From: an uncultured Gammaproteobacteria bacterium
Lineage (GTDB): Bacteria > Pseudomonadota > Gammaproteobacteria > Nitrosococcales > Methylophagaceae
Reading direction: 5' to 3'
NCBI GenBank assembly: GCA_905479075.1
Contig: CAJQLA010000010.1
Span: 1-64,000, forward strand
Length of the DNA: 64,000 nt
Numbering within the stretch: the first letter of the stretch is position 1; every line of letters starts with the position of its first letter. The position numbers were made by a program, and so were the translations under genes. The notes beneath the pieces are model-generated. The model ran no database searches and was not told the origin of the DNA. It worked only from the letters and a program-made list of their open reading frames with translations. Below, one piece after another: positions 26,743-35,965 of this stretch.

Positions 26743-28053
26743 TTAACCTAGTGATTCCATGCGGATACGCATCACAGAATCTTCCACTGTTGTTAATTCT
26801 TCAATTTGTTTAATCGCTAAATCCATATTTTTTTCTGCTACTTCTTGCGTCAACATAATCACTGGAACAATGCCATTATGATCTTCTGGTTGCTTTTGTA
26901 GAATCGCTTCGATACTAATACTTTGTTCAGCCAATATACGAGTGATATCAGCCAGAACACCCGGTTCATCATCAGTATGAATACGCAAATAATAAGATGT
27001 AACCACCTCAGAAATAGGCAAAATAGGAGTATCAACAATGGCATCCGGCTGGAAAGCCAAATGAGGGACTCTATTTTCAGGATCAGTTGTTAAAGTGCGA
27101 ACAACATCAACGATGTCAGCCACCACTGCCGAAGCTGTGGCTTCAGAACCTGCACCAGCACCATAGTAAAGTGTTGGGCCAACCGCATCGCCTTTAACGA
27201 GTACAGCATTCATCACACCATCGACATTAGCTATCAGACGACGGTGAGGAATCAGTGTTGGATGTACACGCAATTCAACACCTTGTTCCGTCTTTTTACT
27301 AATACCCAAATGCTTAATGATATAGCCTAATTCGGCCGCATATTGAACATCTTCTTGAGAAATTTTGCTGATACCTTCGGTGTAGGCTTTATCAAACTGC
27401 AACGGAATACCAAAGGCAATGGATGCCATGATCGTCAGTTTATGAGCGGCATCAATACCTTCAACATCGAAAGTCGGATCAGCTTCGGCATAACCTAGCG
27501 CTTGTGCTTCTTCCAACACCTCGGGGAAGTCACGGCCTTTATCTCGCATTTCTGTCAGAATAAAGTTACCTGTGCCATTAATGATGCCAGCTAACCACTC
27601 AATACTATTGGCTGACAAACCTTCACGCATTGCTTTAATAATCGGTATACCACCAGCAACTGCAGCTTCAAAAGCAATCGTCACACCTTTATCTTGGGCT
27701 TTTTCAAACAACTCATTGCCGTGAAGTGCTATCAGCGCTTTATTTGCAGTTACCACATGCTTGCCATTTTCAATCGCTTGCAATACCAAATCTCGCGCAA
27801 TGCCAGTGCCACCAATTAACTCGACTACGACATGAATATTTGGATCATTAACGATCTCTAAAGCATCCGTGGTTAAGTGAATACCACTAATATCACACGA
27901 TCTTTCTTTGTCTATAGTACGATCGGCTGCACGGGTAATCTCAATATCCCGACCTGCACGGCGTGTAATTTCTTTAATGTTGCGGCGAAGTACATTGACT
28001 GTACCACTACCTACTGTGCCTAAACCAAGCACGCCTATATTTACTGATTGCAC
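26743..28053 (-). CDS. hom: Homoserine dehydrogenase
   Basis: Hom reduces aspartate semialdehyde to homoserine, feeding threonine and methionine. The 436-residue protein is the stand-alone form (not fused to aspartokinase) with an N-terminal NAD(P) site GVLGLGTVGSGTV near 7-19, the catalytic region GIINGTGNFIL near 155-165, and a C-terminal ACT domain from about 355. It follows alaC by 11 bases and precedes thrC by 46. Confidence 0.95.
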   Translation of the reverse strand: MQSVNIGVLGLGTVGSGTVNVLRRNIKEITRRAGRDIEITRAADRTIDKERSCDISGIHLTTDALEIVNDPNIHVVVELIGGTGIARDLVLQAIENGKHVVTANKALIALHGNELFEKAQDKGVTIAFEAAVAGGIPIIKAMREGLSANSIEWLAGIINGTGNFILTEMRDKGRDFPEVLEEAQALGYAEADPTFDVEGIDAAHKLTIMASIAFGIPLQFDKAYTEGISKISQEDVQYAAELGYIIKHLGISKKTEQGVELRVHPTLIPHRRLIANVDGVMNAVLVKGDAVGPTLYYGAGAGSEATASAVVADIVDVVRTLTTDPENRVPHLAFQPDAIVDTPILPISEVVTSYYLRIHTDDEPGVLADITRILAEQSISIEAILQKQPEDHNGIVPVIMLTQEVAEKNMDLAIKQIEELTTVEDSVMRIRMESLG

Positions 28054-28064
28054 TCTATGGCCCC

Positions 28065-29243
28065 CTAGCCTTTTCTGAACATGGCACGTATCCCGCGAAT
28101 CGCTTGACGTGTCCTATGTTCATTTTCAATTAAACCAAAGCGAACATGATCATCACCGTATTCACCGAATCCAATGCCCGGAGATACCGCCACTTTCGCT
28201 TCTTGTAGTAATTTCTTCGTAAATTCTAAAGAACCCATTTCACGATATTTTTCAGGAATTCTAGCCCAAACAAACATTGTTGCTTTTGGCTTTTCAACTT
28301 GCCAGCCAATGGCATTTAAACCGTCACACAGCACATCACGACGACTTTTATATGTTTCAACGACTTCTTGAACGCATTCTTGTGGCCCTTCAAGCGCCGC
28401 AATCGCTGCTACTTGAATCGGTGTAAACATGCCGTAATCTAAATAAGATTTCATACGTGCTAGAGCCGCAACTAAAATCGGGTTACCCGACATAAAGCCA
28501 ACTCGCCAACCTGGCATATTGTACGTTTTAGATAAAGTATAAAACTCTACAGCAACATCTTTAGCACCAGGCACTTGTAATATTGATGGCGCTTTATAAT
28601 CATCAAAAGTGATTTCACCATAGGCAAGATCATGGACAACCCAAATTTCATGTTCTTTTGCAAATGCGATGACTCGCTCGAAGAACTCTAAATCAACACA
28701 CTGCGTTGTCGGATTGCCAGGAAAGTTCAGCACCAACATTTTTGGTTTTGGCCAAGAATCTTTAACAGATTTTTCTAATTCAGCAAAAAAATCACCACCC
28801 GGCACTAAAGGGACATGGCGAATATCAGCACCTGAAATCACGAATCCATAGGGATGAATAGGATAAGCAGGATTAGGGACTAAAATTGCATCACCTGGGC
28901 CAACAGTCGCTAAAGCTAGATGTGCTAAGCCTTCTTTGGATCCAATAGTCACGATGGTTTCTGTATCGGAGTCTAGATCAACATCAAATTTAGTTTTATA
29001 CCAATCACAAATAGCTTTTCGTAAACGAGGGATCCCACGCGATACTGAATAACGATGAGTATCTGGTCTTTGTGCTGCCTCAGTTAATTTTTCGATGATG
29101 TGGGCAGGTGCTGGACGATCAGGATTTCCCATTCCAAAATCAATAATATCTTCCCCACGCGCACGCGCTTGTGCTTTCAAGTCATTAACGATGTTGAACA
29201 CATAGGGTGGTAGGCGTTTAATCCTAGGAAAATCTTCGTTCAA
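28065..29243 (-). CDS. alaC: Alanine-forming aminotransferase AlaC (class I)
   Basis: This PLP aminotransferase matches the AlaC/YfdZ group that makes alanine from pyruvate and glutamate. It has [13 protein letters not shown] near the N-terminus, [10 protein letters not shown], and the PLP lysine in [14 protein letters not shown] choose the TTG at 29243, preceded by CAGGTG at good spacing, because it gives the family start [17 protein letters not shown] 42 bases upstream would add a hydrophobic tail without family support. Position ahead of hom and thrC is common in gammaproteobacteria. Confidence 0.88.
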   Translation of the reverse strand: MNEDFPRIKRLPPYVFNIVNDLKAQARARGEDIIDFGMGNPDRPAPAHIIEKLTEAAQRPDTHRYSVSRGIPRLRKAICDWYKTKFDVDLDSDTETIVTIGSKEGLAHLALATVGPGDAILVPNPAYPIHPYGFVISGADIRHVPLVPGGDFFAELEKSVKDSWPKPKMLVLNFPGNPTTQCVDLEFFERVIAFAKEHEIWVVHDLAYGEITFDDYKAPSILQVPGAKDVAVEFYTLSKTYNMPGWRVGFMSGNPILVAALARMKSYLDYGMFTPIQVAAIAALEGPQECVQEVVETYKSRRDVLCDGLNAIGWQVEKPKATMFVWARIPEKYREMGSLEFTKKLLQEAKVAVSPGIGFGEYGDDHVRFGLIENEHRTRQAIRGIRAMFRKG

Positions 29244-29337
29244 TTTTACACCTGAAAAAATAAAAACAGTTGGCAAACCCAGCAAAATAACTGAAAATGG
29301 TTAGCACTTCAAATTACATGTCATAAATACAGCAGCT

Positions 29338-30183
29338 ATGGAACAGCAAGAACAATTTTATATAAATATATTAGAAGAACTCGACAATGGTACATTGGTA
29401 TTGCCAACACTTCCAGAAGTGGCATTGCGTGTCCGTGATGTGGTTGATGAGCCAGAGGTGACTGCAAAACAATTATCCGAGATTATCACTACGGATGCTG
29501 CCCTATCAGCACGTTTAATTAAAGTAGCAAATAGCGCACTTTATCGTGGTCGTATTGTGACTGAAACAGTACAAATGGCAGTATCACGTCTAGGCTTACC
29601 CATGGTGAGAAACTTAGTGATCAGCCTCGTGATGGAGCAGATGTTCCAATCCACCTCAAATCGCTTAGATAAGCGCTTACATGAACTATGGGAACATAGT
29701 ACAGATGTGGCTGCTCGCTGCCAGCTTATTGCAGCAAAACATAACAATATCAAACCAGATGAAGCCATGCTTGCAGGCTTAATACATGATATTGGAGTTC
29801 TCCCTATTTTGATGAAAGCAGAAGACTCACCAGAATTAATGCAAGATCCTGCTGCATTAGATGAAGTTATCGAGAACCTTCATACTAAACTGGGTAAAGC
29901 GATATTAGAAAACTGGGATTTCCCGAAAAACTTAATTACAGTCGCAGCAGAACACGAAAACTTGAGTTGGGATAGCGAAAATGGCCCTGATTTAATTGAT
30001 GTTGTTCTAGTCGCCAATATTCAAAGCTATGAAAGCACCCGGAAAGAGAGAGCAGCAAGCAAATTAGAGGGCGTCAAATCCTTCAAAAAACTCGGTCTTG
30101 ATGCTGGTATCACAGTCGTCGAATTAGATGAAAACAGTGAAGAATACCAAGAAGCACTCGCCTTGTTCGGTATGGAAAAATAA
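29338..30183 (+). CDS. HDOD domain signalling protein
   Basis: The 281-residue protein is a single HDOD domain (about 15-215) with a C-terminal tail. The domain starts TLPTLPEVALRVRDVV and contains the LIHDIGVLPIL segment; HDOD is a catalytically uncertain cousin of the HD phosphohydrolases, usually found in signalling or stress proteins. No kinase, receiver or GGDEF domain is attached. It lies alone, divergent from alaC and convergent with lysS. The specific role is unknown. Confidence 0.85.
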   Translation: MEQQEQFYINILEELDNGTLVLPTLPEVALRVRDVVDEPEVTAKQLSEIITTDAALSARLIKVANSALYRGRIVTETVQMAVSRLGLPMVRNLVISLVMEQMFQSTSNRLDKRLHELWEHSTDVAARCQLIAAKHNNIKPDEAMLAGLIHDIGVLPILMKAEDSPELMQDPAALDEVIENLHTKLGKAILENWDFPKNLITVAAEHENLSWDSENGPDLIDVVLVANIQSYESTRKERAASKLEGVKSFKKLGLDAGITVVELDENSEEYQEALALFGMEK

Positions 30184-30185
30184 AT

Positions 30186-30229
30186 TTCAGGCAATGCTCA
30201 TTCTATAGAAGTGCCACCTGAACCTTTTT
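30186..30229 (+). terminator. Possible terminator between the HDOD gene and lysS
   Basis: TTCAGG at 30186 pairs with CCTGAA at 30217, with further GCA/TGC pairing inside, and TTTTT follows on the plus strand. The loop is long, so the call is weak, but it is well placed to end the HDOD transcript. Confidence 0.35.
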
Positions 30230-31724
30230 ATACTTCTGCTCTCATATGAGGGAACAGCAAAACATCCCGAATTGAAGGTGAATCAGTTAATAACATCACC
30301 AAACGATCGATACCGATACCTTCACCTGCTGTTGGCGGCATGCCATATTCCAAAGCGCGAATATAATCAGCATCAAAATGCATAGCTTCATCATCACCTG
30401 CATCTTTTTCGGCCACTTGTGCTAAGAATCGTTCAACTTGGTCTTCGGCATCATTTAACTCTGAAAAACCGTTAGCAATTTCACGGCCACCGACAAAAAA
30501 CTCAAAACGGTCGGTAACAAATGGGTCATCATCATTACGTCGTGCCAAAGGTGATACTTCCGTTGGATAAGCAGTGATAAACGTCGGTTCCATTAAACGA
30601 TCTTCGACTGTTTTTTCAAAAATCTCAATTTGGACTTTACCAAGGCCATAGCTATCTTTAAGTGGAATATCTAACCCTTTCGCTACGGTGGATGCGGCTT
30701 CCAATGTAGCAAGTTGTTTTGCGGTGACTGTCGGATTAAAGTGTAAAATTGATTCGACAACGGTCATCCGATGGAAGGGTTTAGAAAAATCTAAATCTGT
30801 ACCTTGGTAGTGTACTTGTGATGTTCCTAAAACGTCTTGGGTAACAGTTTTTAACATATCTTCAGTTAAATCCATCAACTCTTGATAATCTGAATACGCT
30901 TGATAAAACTCCACCATGGTAAATTCTGGATTATGGCGTGTTGATAAGCCTTCATTACGGAAGTTACGGTTAATTTCAAATACGCGTTCAAAACCACCAA
31001 CCACTAAACGCTTTAAATAAAGTTCAGGTGCGATACGTAAGAACAAATCCATATCCAAGGCATTGTGAAATGTCGTGAATGGACGTGCAGTTGCCCCTCC
31101 TGGGATCGCCTGCATCATTGGTGTCTCAACTTCCAAATAATCTCTAGACATCAAGAAACGACGTACACCATCAATGATTCGTGTACGAATCTTAAATGTT
31201 TCGCGACTCGCTTCATTCATAATCAAATCTACATATCGCTGACGATAACGCATCTCTTGATCTGATAATCCATGAAACTTCTCAGGCAATGGACGTAATG
31301 ATTTGGTTAATAAACGAATGTCATCGACAACAACAGACAACTCACCCTTTTGGGTACGGAATAAGGTACCTTCCGCAGCAATAATATCACCAAGATCCCA
31401 CTTCTTAAATGCGGGATAAACCCCTTCGGCTAAATCATCACGCTTCACATAAAGCTGCATATCGCCAGACATGTCACGAATAGTGGCGAAACTCGCTTTA
31501 CCCATCACGCGCTTGGTCATTAAACGACCTGCGATCTTAACGCGACGTGTATCTTCCTTTAATGACTCGGCATCAGTTTCCGCGTACTCAATTGTCAACT
31601 CGGCATTCATCACATTACGACGAAAATCATTAGGAAATGCATTACCTTGTCCACGTAATTCCGCTAACTTTTCACGGCGTTGAGCTATTAGGCGGTTTTC
31701 ATCTTGTTCTATTTCTTTTGTCAT
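30228..31724 (-). CDS. lysS: Lysyl-tRNA synthetase, class II
   Basis: LysS charges tRNA-Lys. The 498-residue protein has the N-terminal OB-fold anticodon-binding domain (about 60-170), class II motif 2 [15 protein letters not shown] near 257-271, and motif 3 [10 protein letters not shown] near 470-479. Length is standard. It follows prfB by 12 bases, the prfB-lysS order familiar from E. coli. Confidence 0.96.
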   Translation of the reverse strand: MTKEIEQDENRLIAQRREKLAELRGQGNAFPNDFRRNVMNAELTIEYAETDAESLKEDTRRVKIAGRLMTKRVMGKASFATIRDMSGDMQLYVKRDDLAEGVYPAFKKWDLGDIIAAEGTLFRTQKGELSVVVDDIRLLTKSLRPLPEKFHGLSDQEMRYRQRYVDLIMNEASRETFKIRTRIIDGVRRFLMSRDYLEVETPMMQAIPGGATARPFTTFHNALDMDLFLRIAPELYLKRLVVGGFERVFEINRNFRNEGLSTRHNPEFTMVEFYQAYSDYQELMDLTEDMLKTVTQDVLGTSQVHYQGTDLDFSKPFHRMTVVESILHFNPTVTAKQLATLEAASTVAKGLDIPLKDSYGLGKVQIEIFEKTVEDRLMEPTFITAYPTEVSPLARRNDDDPFVTDRFEFFVGGREIANGFSELNDAEDQVERFLAQVAEKDAGDDEAMHFDADYIRALEYGMPPTAGEGIGIDRLVMLLTDSPSIRDVLLFPHMRAEV

Positions 31725-31736
31725 TGTTTATCTCTG

Positions 31737-32832
31737 TTACAGCCCAGATTTTAGGGAAGCTACTATAAATTGGTCTAAATCACCATCTAACACGGCTTGG
31801 GTATTACCCGTTTCTACATTTGTCCTCAGGTCTTTGATGCGGCTTTGGTCTAATACATAAGAGCGGATTTGGCTGCCCCAACCTATATCAGATTTGGCTT
31901 CTTCTGCTGCCTGCTTTTCTTCATTTTGTTTCATCAGCTCTAATTCGTACAATTTAGCACGCAATTGATTCATCGCATTATCTCTATTTTGATGCTGCGA
32001 CCGTTGGTTTTGACATTGCACTACAGTATTAGTTGGTAAGTGGGTAATACGTATCGCTGAATCCGTTTTATTGACATGCTGACCACCCGCGCCGCTGGCA
32101 CGATAAGTATCAACTCGTAAATCAGAAGGATTAATTTCAATTTCAATATTGTCATCGACTTCTGGATAAACAAATACCGAAGCAAACGATGTATGACGCC
32201 GTGCGCCAGAATCAAAAGGTGATTTACGCACCAAACGATGAACACCTGTTTCTGTTCGTAACATACCAAAGGCATATTCACCTTCAAAGTGAATAGTCGC
32301 ACTTTTAACGCCTGCTACATCACCTGCTGAAACTTCCATCAGTTCCACTTTATAATCGTGTGATTCGCCCCAGCGCAAATACATTCGCAAAATCATATCA
32401 GCCCAATCTTGCGCTTCCGTACCACCAGAACCAGATTGGATATCTAGATAAGCATTATTCATGTCAAACTTGCCGGAAAACATCCGCTGGAACTCAAGTT
32501 TTTCTAATTCTTTTTCAAGTATTGCTAAATCAGACTGAACCGCATCGAAGGTATCTTGATCTTGCTCTTCTACAGCAAGCTCTAATAAGTCCTTGGCGTC
32601 GGTCAACGTGTCACTATGTGATGATAATGTTGTAACAATGCGTTCTAAACTAACCCTTTCTTGACCTAGTTTTTGTGCACGTTCGGGATCATCCCAAACG
32701 GCTGGAGATTCTAATTCACGTGTAACTTCTACTAGCTGCTCTGCTTTGCCATCATAGTCAAAGGTACCCCCTAAGATCATTGCTACGACCCTTGAGTTCT
32801 TTGATTTTTTGCATTGTTGCACCTAGTTCCAA
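31737..32832 (-). CDS. prfB: Peptide chain release factor 2, made by programmed +1 frameshift
   Basis: RF2 ends translation at UGA and UAA. The long open frame covers most of the protein, with the RF2 stop-recognition tripeptide SPF and the catalytic GGQ in [10 protein letters not shown]. The true N-terminus lies in the other frame: from a TTG at 32832 (GAGG upstream) or an ATG at 32814 the reading goes to RSNDLRGYL and an in-frame TGA at 32760-32758. A +1 slip at CTT-TGA joins it to DYDGKAEQL, as in E. coli RF2. With the TTG start the product is 24 plus 340 residues, 364 in all, against 365 in E. coli. The TTG start is inference; the slip site is seen directly. Confidence 0.95.
32757..32775 (-). 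promoter_or_regulatory. RF2 programmed +1 ribosomal frameshift site
   Basis: On the minus strand the sequence CTTAGGGGGTACCTTTGAC contains all known parts: a Shine-Dalgarno-like AGGGGG three bases before the slippery CTT, then the in-frame stop TGA followed by C, a weak stop context. When RF2 is scarce, the ribosome pauses at UGA and slips forward one base to read GAC. This is autoregulation of RF2 level. Confidence 0.95.
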
Positions 32833-32917
32833 GGTGATTACCCTCTTATCATCAAATTATCGAATATATACGCCAAACGCCGCATATTGTAACGCATTTA
32901 ACTTAATCTTGAAGAAA

Positions 32918-33670
32918 TCAGCGTTTAGGTAAAAAACGCATTGGATCAACAGGCTTACCATTTCGCCGTATCTCGAAATGCAACTGATCTCGTTGTGTCC
33001 CTGTTCGTCCTAAAGTAGCAATTTTTTGCCCTACTTTGACATTGTTACCTTCTTTAACTAGTAACGCTTTGTTGTGTGCATAGGCACTTAAATAAGCATC
33101 ATTATGTTTGATAATAATCAAGTTGCCATAACGGGCAAGCCCATTACCACTATAAACAACCTTTCCGGCAGCAGCAGCTTTAATATTTTGACCCGATTTA
33201 CCTGCTATATTAATGCCTTTCCGTCCCGCAGCGCTTTCAGAATAGGTGGAAATAATTTTGCCATGAACAGGCCACTGCCATTTTAAAGTTCGGTTTGCTG
33301 AATAAACTGTATTTGATTTTTTAGTCGCAGTTTTCTTTGTCGTTGTAGTCGTTTTATTACTGGTATATTTTTTAGTTGAGGTTCTTGATGTAGACTTCTT
33401 AGCGACTTTACTTGAGCCCTTAAAACGCAATTTCTGACCGACATAAATCGTATAAGGTGCTCTGATATTATTGATGCTAGCAACCGTTTTGTAATCCATG
33501 CCGTAGCGCCAACTAATTGAATACAAGGTATCGCCAGATTTAACCGCATAGGAAGAAGGTGGTTTTTGAGTCGACTCAGGCTTATAGCTACCCACAGGCG
33601 CTACAGCTTGGCTACCACCACAGGCTGTTAACGTAAGCAGCAATACTATTGAAATAAGTCTTATCAACAC
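32918..33670 (-). CDS. nlpD: NlpD-like lipoprotein with LysM and LytM domains
   Basis: The 250-residue protein has a lipoprotein signal with C17 in LTAC, a LysM peptidoglycan-binding domain (about 40-85), a basic Ser/Thr/Lys-rich linker (90-125) and a C-terminal LytM/M23 domain (about 130-245). The first zinc-ligand positions of active M23 enzymes are replaced (KGINIAG), so it is probably non-catalytic and works as an activator of the AmiC cell-separation amidase, as NlpD does. The start appears to be GTG at 33670. In E. coli nlpD is followed by rpoS; here prfB follows instead. Confidence 0.88.
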   Translation of the reverse strand: MLIRLISIVLLLTLTACGGSQAVAPVGSYKPESTQKPPSSYAVKSGDTLYSISWRYGMDYKTVASINNIRAPYTIYVGQKLRFKGSSKVAKKSTSRTSTKKYTSNKTTTTTKKTATKKSNTVYSANRTLKWQWPVHGKIISTYSESAAGRKGINIAGKSGQNIKAAAAGKVVYSGNGLARYGNLIIIKHNDAYLSAYAHNKALLVKEGNNVKVGQKIATLGRTGTQRDQLHFEIRRNGKPVDPMRFLPKR

Positions 33671-33820
33671 TGTTTGTTTAAGTCCCTATTTGCTTATCCA
33701 AAACTCAAGCGCAATTTTAAGCTACCTTTATGATGTTCATATGAAGACAATAAATTTACCGTGTAAGTTTACACAGCTGCACAACTTATCTTCCGTGAAT
33801 TAAGTTCTAAATTATCAGTA

Positions 33821-34396
33821 TTACTTCCAAATAAAATAAGCCATTACAAGTAAAATAACCATTGCCCATCCGATACGATCAACCCATTGTGATAACTTCG
33901 ACTCTAGATCAGCACCACCTAAACGCATAAGTCCTGCTACAAGATAAAAACGCATCCCTCTACCTATCAGCGAACCGAAAATAAACGGCAAAATGGGCAT
34001 TAAGGCAACGCCTGCAGCAATAGTAAATATTTTATAAGGTATCGGCGTAAATCCTGCTAAAAATATAGCCCAAAAGCCCCATTCTTCAAACCATTGTCGT
34101 GCTAGTTGATAGGCATCAACATAATGAAGTGATTGCAACCAAGGCTCTATCAAGTCAAAAGCAAAGCTACCAATTAGATAACCTAGCAAACCACCTAAGA
34201 CTGACATGATTGTCGTCAGACCAGCATAAAACCATGCTTTGTGTGGTTTCGCTAGTGACATGGGAGCCAACATTACGTCGGGGGGGACAATAAAGAAGGA
34301 AGATTCTGTAAAGCTCACTATCGCTAACCAGTAAGTCGCATACTGATGACGTGCCCAAATCATGGCCTTACTGTATAGACTTGAGAAAAGCCTCAT
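33821..34396 (-). CDS. YqaA-like membrane protein (DedA/SNARE-associated family)
   Basis: The 191-residue protein has four or five hydrophobic segments and matches the small YqaA branch of the DedA/VTT family: WLAIVSFTESSFFIVPPDVML near 23-43 in part, and the GWGF-AIFLAGFTPIPYKIFTI stretch near 112-130. DedA proteins are linked to lipid flipping and membrane homeostasis; YqaA itself is uncharacterised. It starts 34 bases after pcm and is probably in the surE-pcm-nlpD transcript. Confidence 0.8.
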   Translation of the reverse strand: MRLFSSLYSKAMIWARHQYATYWLAIVSFTESSFFIVPPDVMLAPMSLAKPHKAWFYAGLTTIMSVLGGLLGYLIGSFAFDLIEPWLQSLHYVDAYQLARQWFEEWGFWAIFLAGFTPIPYKIFTIAAGVALMPILPFIFGSLIGRGMRFYLVAGLMRLGGADLESKLSQWVDRIGWAMVILLVMAYFIWK

Positions 34397-34430
34397 CTAA
34401 ACCTGATTCCTAGATTTATCATGCAGCATT

Positions 34431-35090
34431 TTAAATCTTCCCTGATAATAGCGGGACAAAACTCACCGCATCTAACTCTGTTTCTTCAAAGGTATTGCCA
34501 TTTCTATCAATGACTCGTAAAGACTGTCCACCAGTGCCACCAACGGGAATAACTAAACGACCGCCAGGTGCGAGTTGTTTGAGTAGCTCTTCGGGCACTT
34601 GTTCAGCTGCACAAGTAACAATAATGCCATCGTAAGGTGCATTTTCAGGCCAACCCCAACTACCATCACTGTGTTTTAACTTTATATTATTAAACTTCAA
34701 CTGGTAGAAGCGCTCTCTTGCTTGTTTAAGCAAAGGTGCTATACGTTCAACACTAAAGACACGATCAACCAAACGCGATAATACGGCTGCTTGATAACCT
34801 GAACCTGTACCTACTTCCAAAACACTTTTTTTAGGAATCCCTGCCAATAATACTTCGGTCATACGAGCCACTATAAAAGGCTGTGAAATTGTCTGACCTA
34901 ATCCAATCGGCAATGCTGTATCTTCATAGGCTCTACTTGCCAGTGCTTCATCAACAAAAAGGTGTCGTGGTAGCTCACGTATCACTGCCAACACATCCAC
35001 GTTATTGATGCCTTTTTCTTTTAGGCGTGTGACAAGACGATCACGTGTTCGCTGTGATGTCATACCGATGCCTTGTTGATTCTTTATCAA
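34431..35090 (-). CDS. pcm: Protein-L-isoaspartate O-methyltransferase Pcm
   Basis: Pcm methylates isoaspartyl residues in damaged proteins so that they can revert. The SAM motif [12 protein letters not shown] and the [11 protein letters not shown] segment are intact. The start is uncertain. A TTG at 35090, overlapping the surE stop, has a near-perfect ribosome site AAGGAG seven bases upstream and gives [16 protein letters not shown]. The ATG at 35063 (MTSQRTR) has AAGG at spacing seven, and a GTG at 35111 is also open. The TTG form gives 219 residues and tight coupling with surE. Confidence 0.92.
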   Translation of the reverse strand: MIKNQQGIGMTSQRTRDRLVTRLKEKGINNVDVLAVIRELPRHLFVDEALASRAYEDTALPIGLGQTISQPFIVARMTEVLLAGIPKKSVLEVGTGSGYQAAVLSRLVDRVFSVERIAPLLKQARERFYQLKFNNIKLKHSDGSWGWPENAPYDGIIVTCAAEQVPEELLKQLAPGGRLVIPVGGTGGQSLRVIDRNGNTFEETELDAVSFVPLLSGKI

Positions 35091-35839
35091 CTGAAAGCTC
35101 CTTGTAACCACTCAGCTACACCATCCATCGCTTTATAAGAGGTCAAATCTATTTGTAATGGGGTTACCGATACTGCACCTCGGCGAATTGCATCGAAATC
35201 TGTGCCGGGACCGGCATCATGTTCCTCACCAGCAGGGCCGACCCAGTACATTTCTCTGCCACGAGGGTCAAACTCCTTGATAACAGGGTCTGCTTTATGA
35301 CGATGCCCTAGCCGTGTGGTTTCAAAACCAATGATCTGTTCAATCGGCAAATCAGGTACATTCACATTTAAAATCGTATCTGCTGGTAAAGAGGACGTTT
35401 GTAATTGAGTAACTAACTTTTTTGCTACCCACGCAGCTGTTTCAAAATGCGTTGCTGTGTGACCGTTTAATGAAATAGCTATGGCTGGCCGTCCTAAAAA
35501 TCGCCCTTCCATCGCTGCGGCCACGGTGCCCGAATACAAAACATCATCACCGAGGTTAGCACCTGCATTAATACCTGAAACAACCATATCGGGTTCTTCT
35601 GCAAGCAGACCAGTAATCGCCAGATGCACACAATCTGTCGGCGTACCATCAACGCGATAAACACCATCATCCATTTTGTCTAAGCGTAAGGGATTTTCAA
35701 GTGTCAATGAATTACTAGCACCACTTCGGTTTCTATCGGGTGCAACCACTGTAATATCGCCTAATTCCCCTAGAGCAGTTGCTAAAGCTCTGATCCCTTC
35801 AGCCATATAACCGTCATCATTGCTGACCAAAATCTTCAT
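35087..35839 (-). CDS. surE: 5'/3'-nucleotidase SurE
   Basis: SurE is a metal-dependent nucleotidase and exopolyphosphatase linked to stationary-phase survival. The 250-residue protein has the metal site SNDDGY at 5-10, SGASNSLT near 39-46 and [19 protein letters not shown] near 87 in outline. It begins the surE-pcm-yqaA-nlpD run and overlaps the start of pcm. Confidence 0.95.
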   Translation of the reverse strand: MKILVSNDDGYMAEGIRALATALGELGDITVVAPDRNRSGASNSLTLENPLRLDKMDDGVYRVDGTPTDCVHLAITGLLAEEPDMVVSGINAGANLGDDVLYSGTVAAAMEGRFLGRPAIAISLNGHTATHFETAAWVAKKLVTQLQTSSLPADTILNVNVPDLPIEQIIGFETTRLGHRHKADPVIKEFDPRGREMYWVGPAGEEHDAGPGTDFDAIRRGAVSVTPLQIDLTSYKAMDGVAEWLQGAFS

Positions 35840-35899
35840 TATGTCTTATAACCCTAAGCAATATCATTAAATTTAGGCCTTTCATTGTCAGAAAGCCCT

Positions 35900-35936
35900 A
35901 TGCAAGAAAGCCAAGACACTATAACTAGTGCTTGGC
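35900..35936 (-). terminator. Rho-independent terminator after formate dehydrogenase
   Basis: On the minus strand GCCAAG-CACTA pairs with TAGTG-T-CTTGGC around a four-base loop, an 11-bp stem with one bulge (35910-35936), followed by TTTCTT. It lies 30 bases after the dehydrogenase stop and before surE, so it should separate the two transcripts. Confidence 0.6.
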
Positions 35937-35965
35937 CCTATCAACCTTTCGCCCGTACTTTATAT

